Shown: positions 6,773 through 6,910 of the stretch, piece after piece | Layout: each line of letters opens with the position of its first letter | How positions within the stretch are numbered: the first letter of the stretch is position 1 | Origin: Planctomycetota bacterium | GTDB taxonomy: Bacteria; Planctomycetota; Phycisphaerae; FEN-1346 | Direction of reading: 5' to 3' | Length of the DNA: 6,910 bases | NCBI GenBank assembly: GCA_026386995.1 | Contig: JAPLMO010000293.1 | Coordinates: 1-6,910 of the forward strand | Made by a program: the position numbers and the translations under genes | Notes under the pieces: model-generated | Database searches by the model: none | Told to the model about the DNA's origin: nothing | What the model saw: the letters and a program-made list of their open reading frames with translations, nothing else

Positions 6773-6910
6773 CAGGGCAATCGCATCTAATCCCCCTGGG
6801 TCAGGACCTTGAGCAGGTAATCGTGATCCCAGCCGGCGACGAGGCGTTTGGTTTTGATGCCGACCTTCTGTTGGGTTTCCGACTTCAGCAGGTTCAAGGC
6901 GATCCGATTC
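6773..6910 (-). mobile_element. End of an insertion sequence carrying the partial transposase
   Basis: The element continues beyond the right edge. Its end nearest the window centre may be at about 6773, where CAGGGCAATCGCATC begins 14 bases from the transposase stop. A CAGGG-type end is my recollection for ISAs1-family elements and is not established here, because the other end is not visible to test for inverted repeats. Confidence 0.35.
6787..6910 (-). CDS. Transposase, C-terminal 40 residues only (probably ISAs1 family)
   Basis: Reading the complementary strand from base 6909 down gives 40 codons and a TAG stop at 6789-6787. The peptide includes RIALNLLKSETQQKVGIKTK, then KRLVAGWDHDYLLKVL. 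The pattern ALNLLK-x-E-x5-GIK-x-KR-x3-GWD-x2-YLLKVL near the very end of the protein is what I recognise from the C-terminus of ISAs1-type DDE transposases. The catalytic residues lie outside the window, so whether the gene is intact cannot be judged. It faces the + strand genes and is not part of their operons. Confidence 0.65.
   Translation of the reverse strand, partial: NRIALNLLKSETQQKVGIKTKRLVAGWDHDYLLKVLTQGD

Overview
The window reads as a GC-rich bacterial chromosome segment carrying surface-polysaccharide genes next to a small, possibly mobile, accessory cassette. The strong G/C preference at third codon positions, sigma-70-like promoters (one with a perfect TATAAT) and a REP/BIME-like palindromic repeat would suit a Planctomycetota-type genome. 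That assignment is an inference from style, not proof. All complete genes lie on the + strand. Only the partial transposase at the right edge is on the - strand.

Left edge (1-333): the first ~57 bases look like the terminus of an insertion sequence with tandem 18-bp terminal repeats, as in IS21-type elements. A plausible promoter (74-102) and a ~225-base untranslated leader follow, with no convincing gene.

Sugar-nucleotide module (334-4406): three genes act in the same area of metabolism. They are a membrane-anchored WbpM/CapD-type nucleotide-sugar 4,6-dehydratase (334-2373), a UDP-glucuronate decarboxylase-like enzyme making UDP-xylose (2490-3419), and a UDP-glucose 4-epimerase, GalE (3426-4406). 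The second and third are 6 bases apart and share a promoter with a perfect -10 box at 2416-2445. Together they would supply deoxy-amino sugar, xylose and galactose donors for exopolysaccharide, O-antigen or glycan synthesis. Two GC-rich hairpins close this unit.

Accessory module (4479-6190): an extended -10 promoter leads into an XRE-HTH / ImmA-IrrE metallopeptidase fusion (4555-5676). It overlaps by 29 bases a PIN-domain nuclease gene (5648-6190). The layout is that of a toxin-antitoxin or defence pair in which the regulator carries its own Zn-protease site. The C-terminal tail of the regulator resembles small antitoxins (UPF0175-like) that pair with PIN toxins. Codon use is visibly less G/C-biased than in the flanking genes, suggesting separate acquisition.

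Right edge (6224-6910): a one-domain ModE-like winged-HTH regulator with a Lys/Arg/Pro-rich tail is followed by a perfect 32-bp inverted repeat, each arm of which is itself a hairpin (6659-6742). Then comes the 3' end of a transposase on the - strand, probably ISAs1 family. The segment is therefore bounded by mobile-element sequence on both sides.
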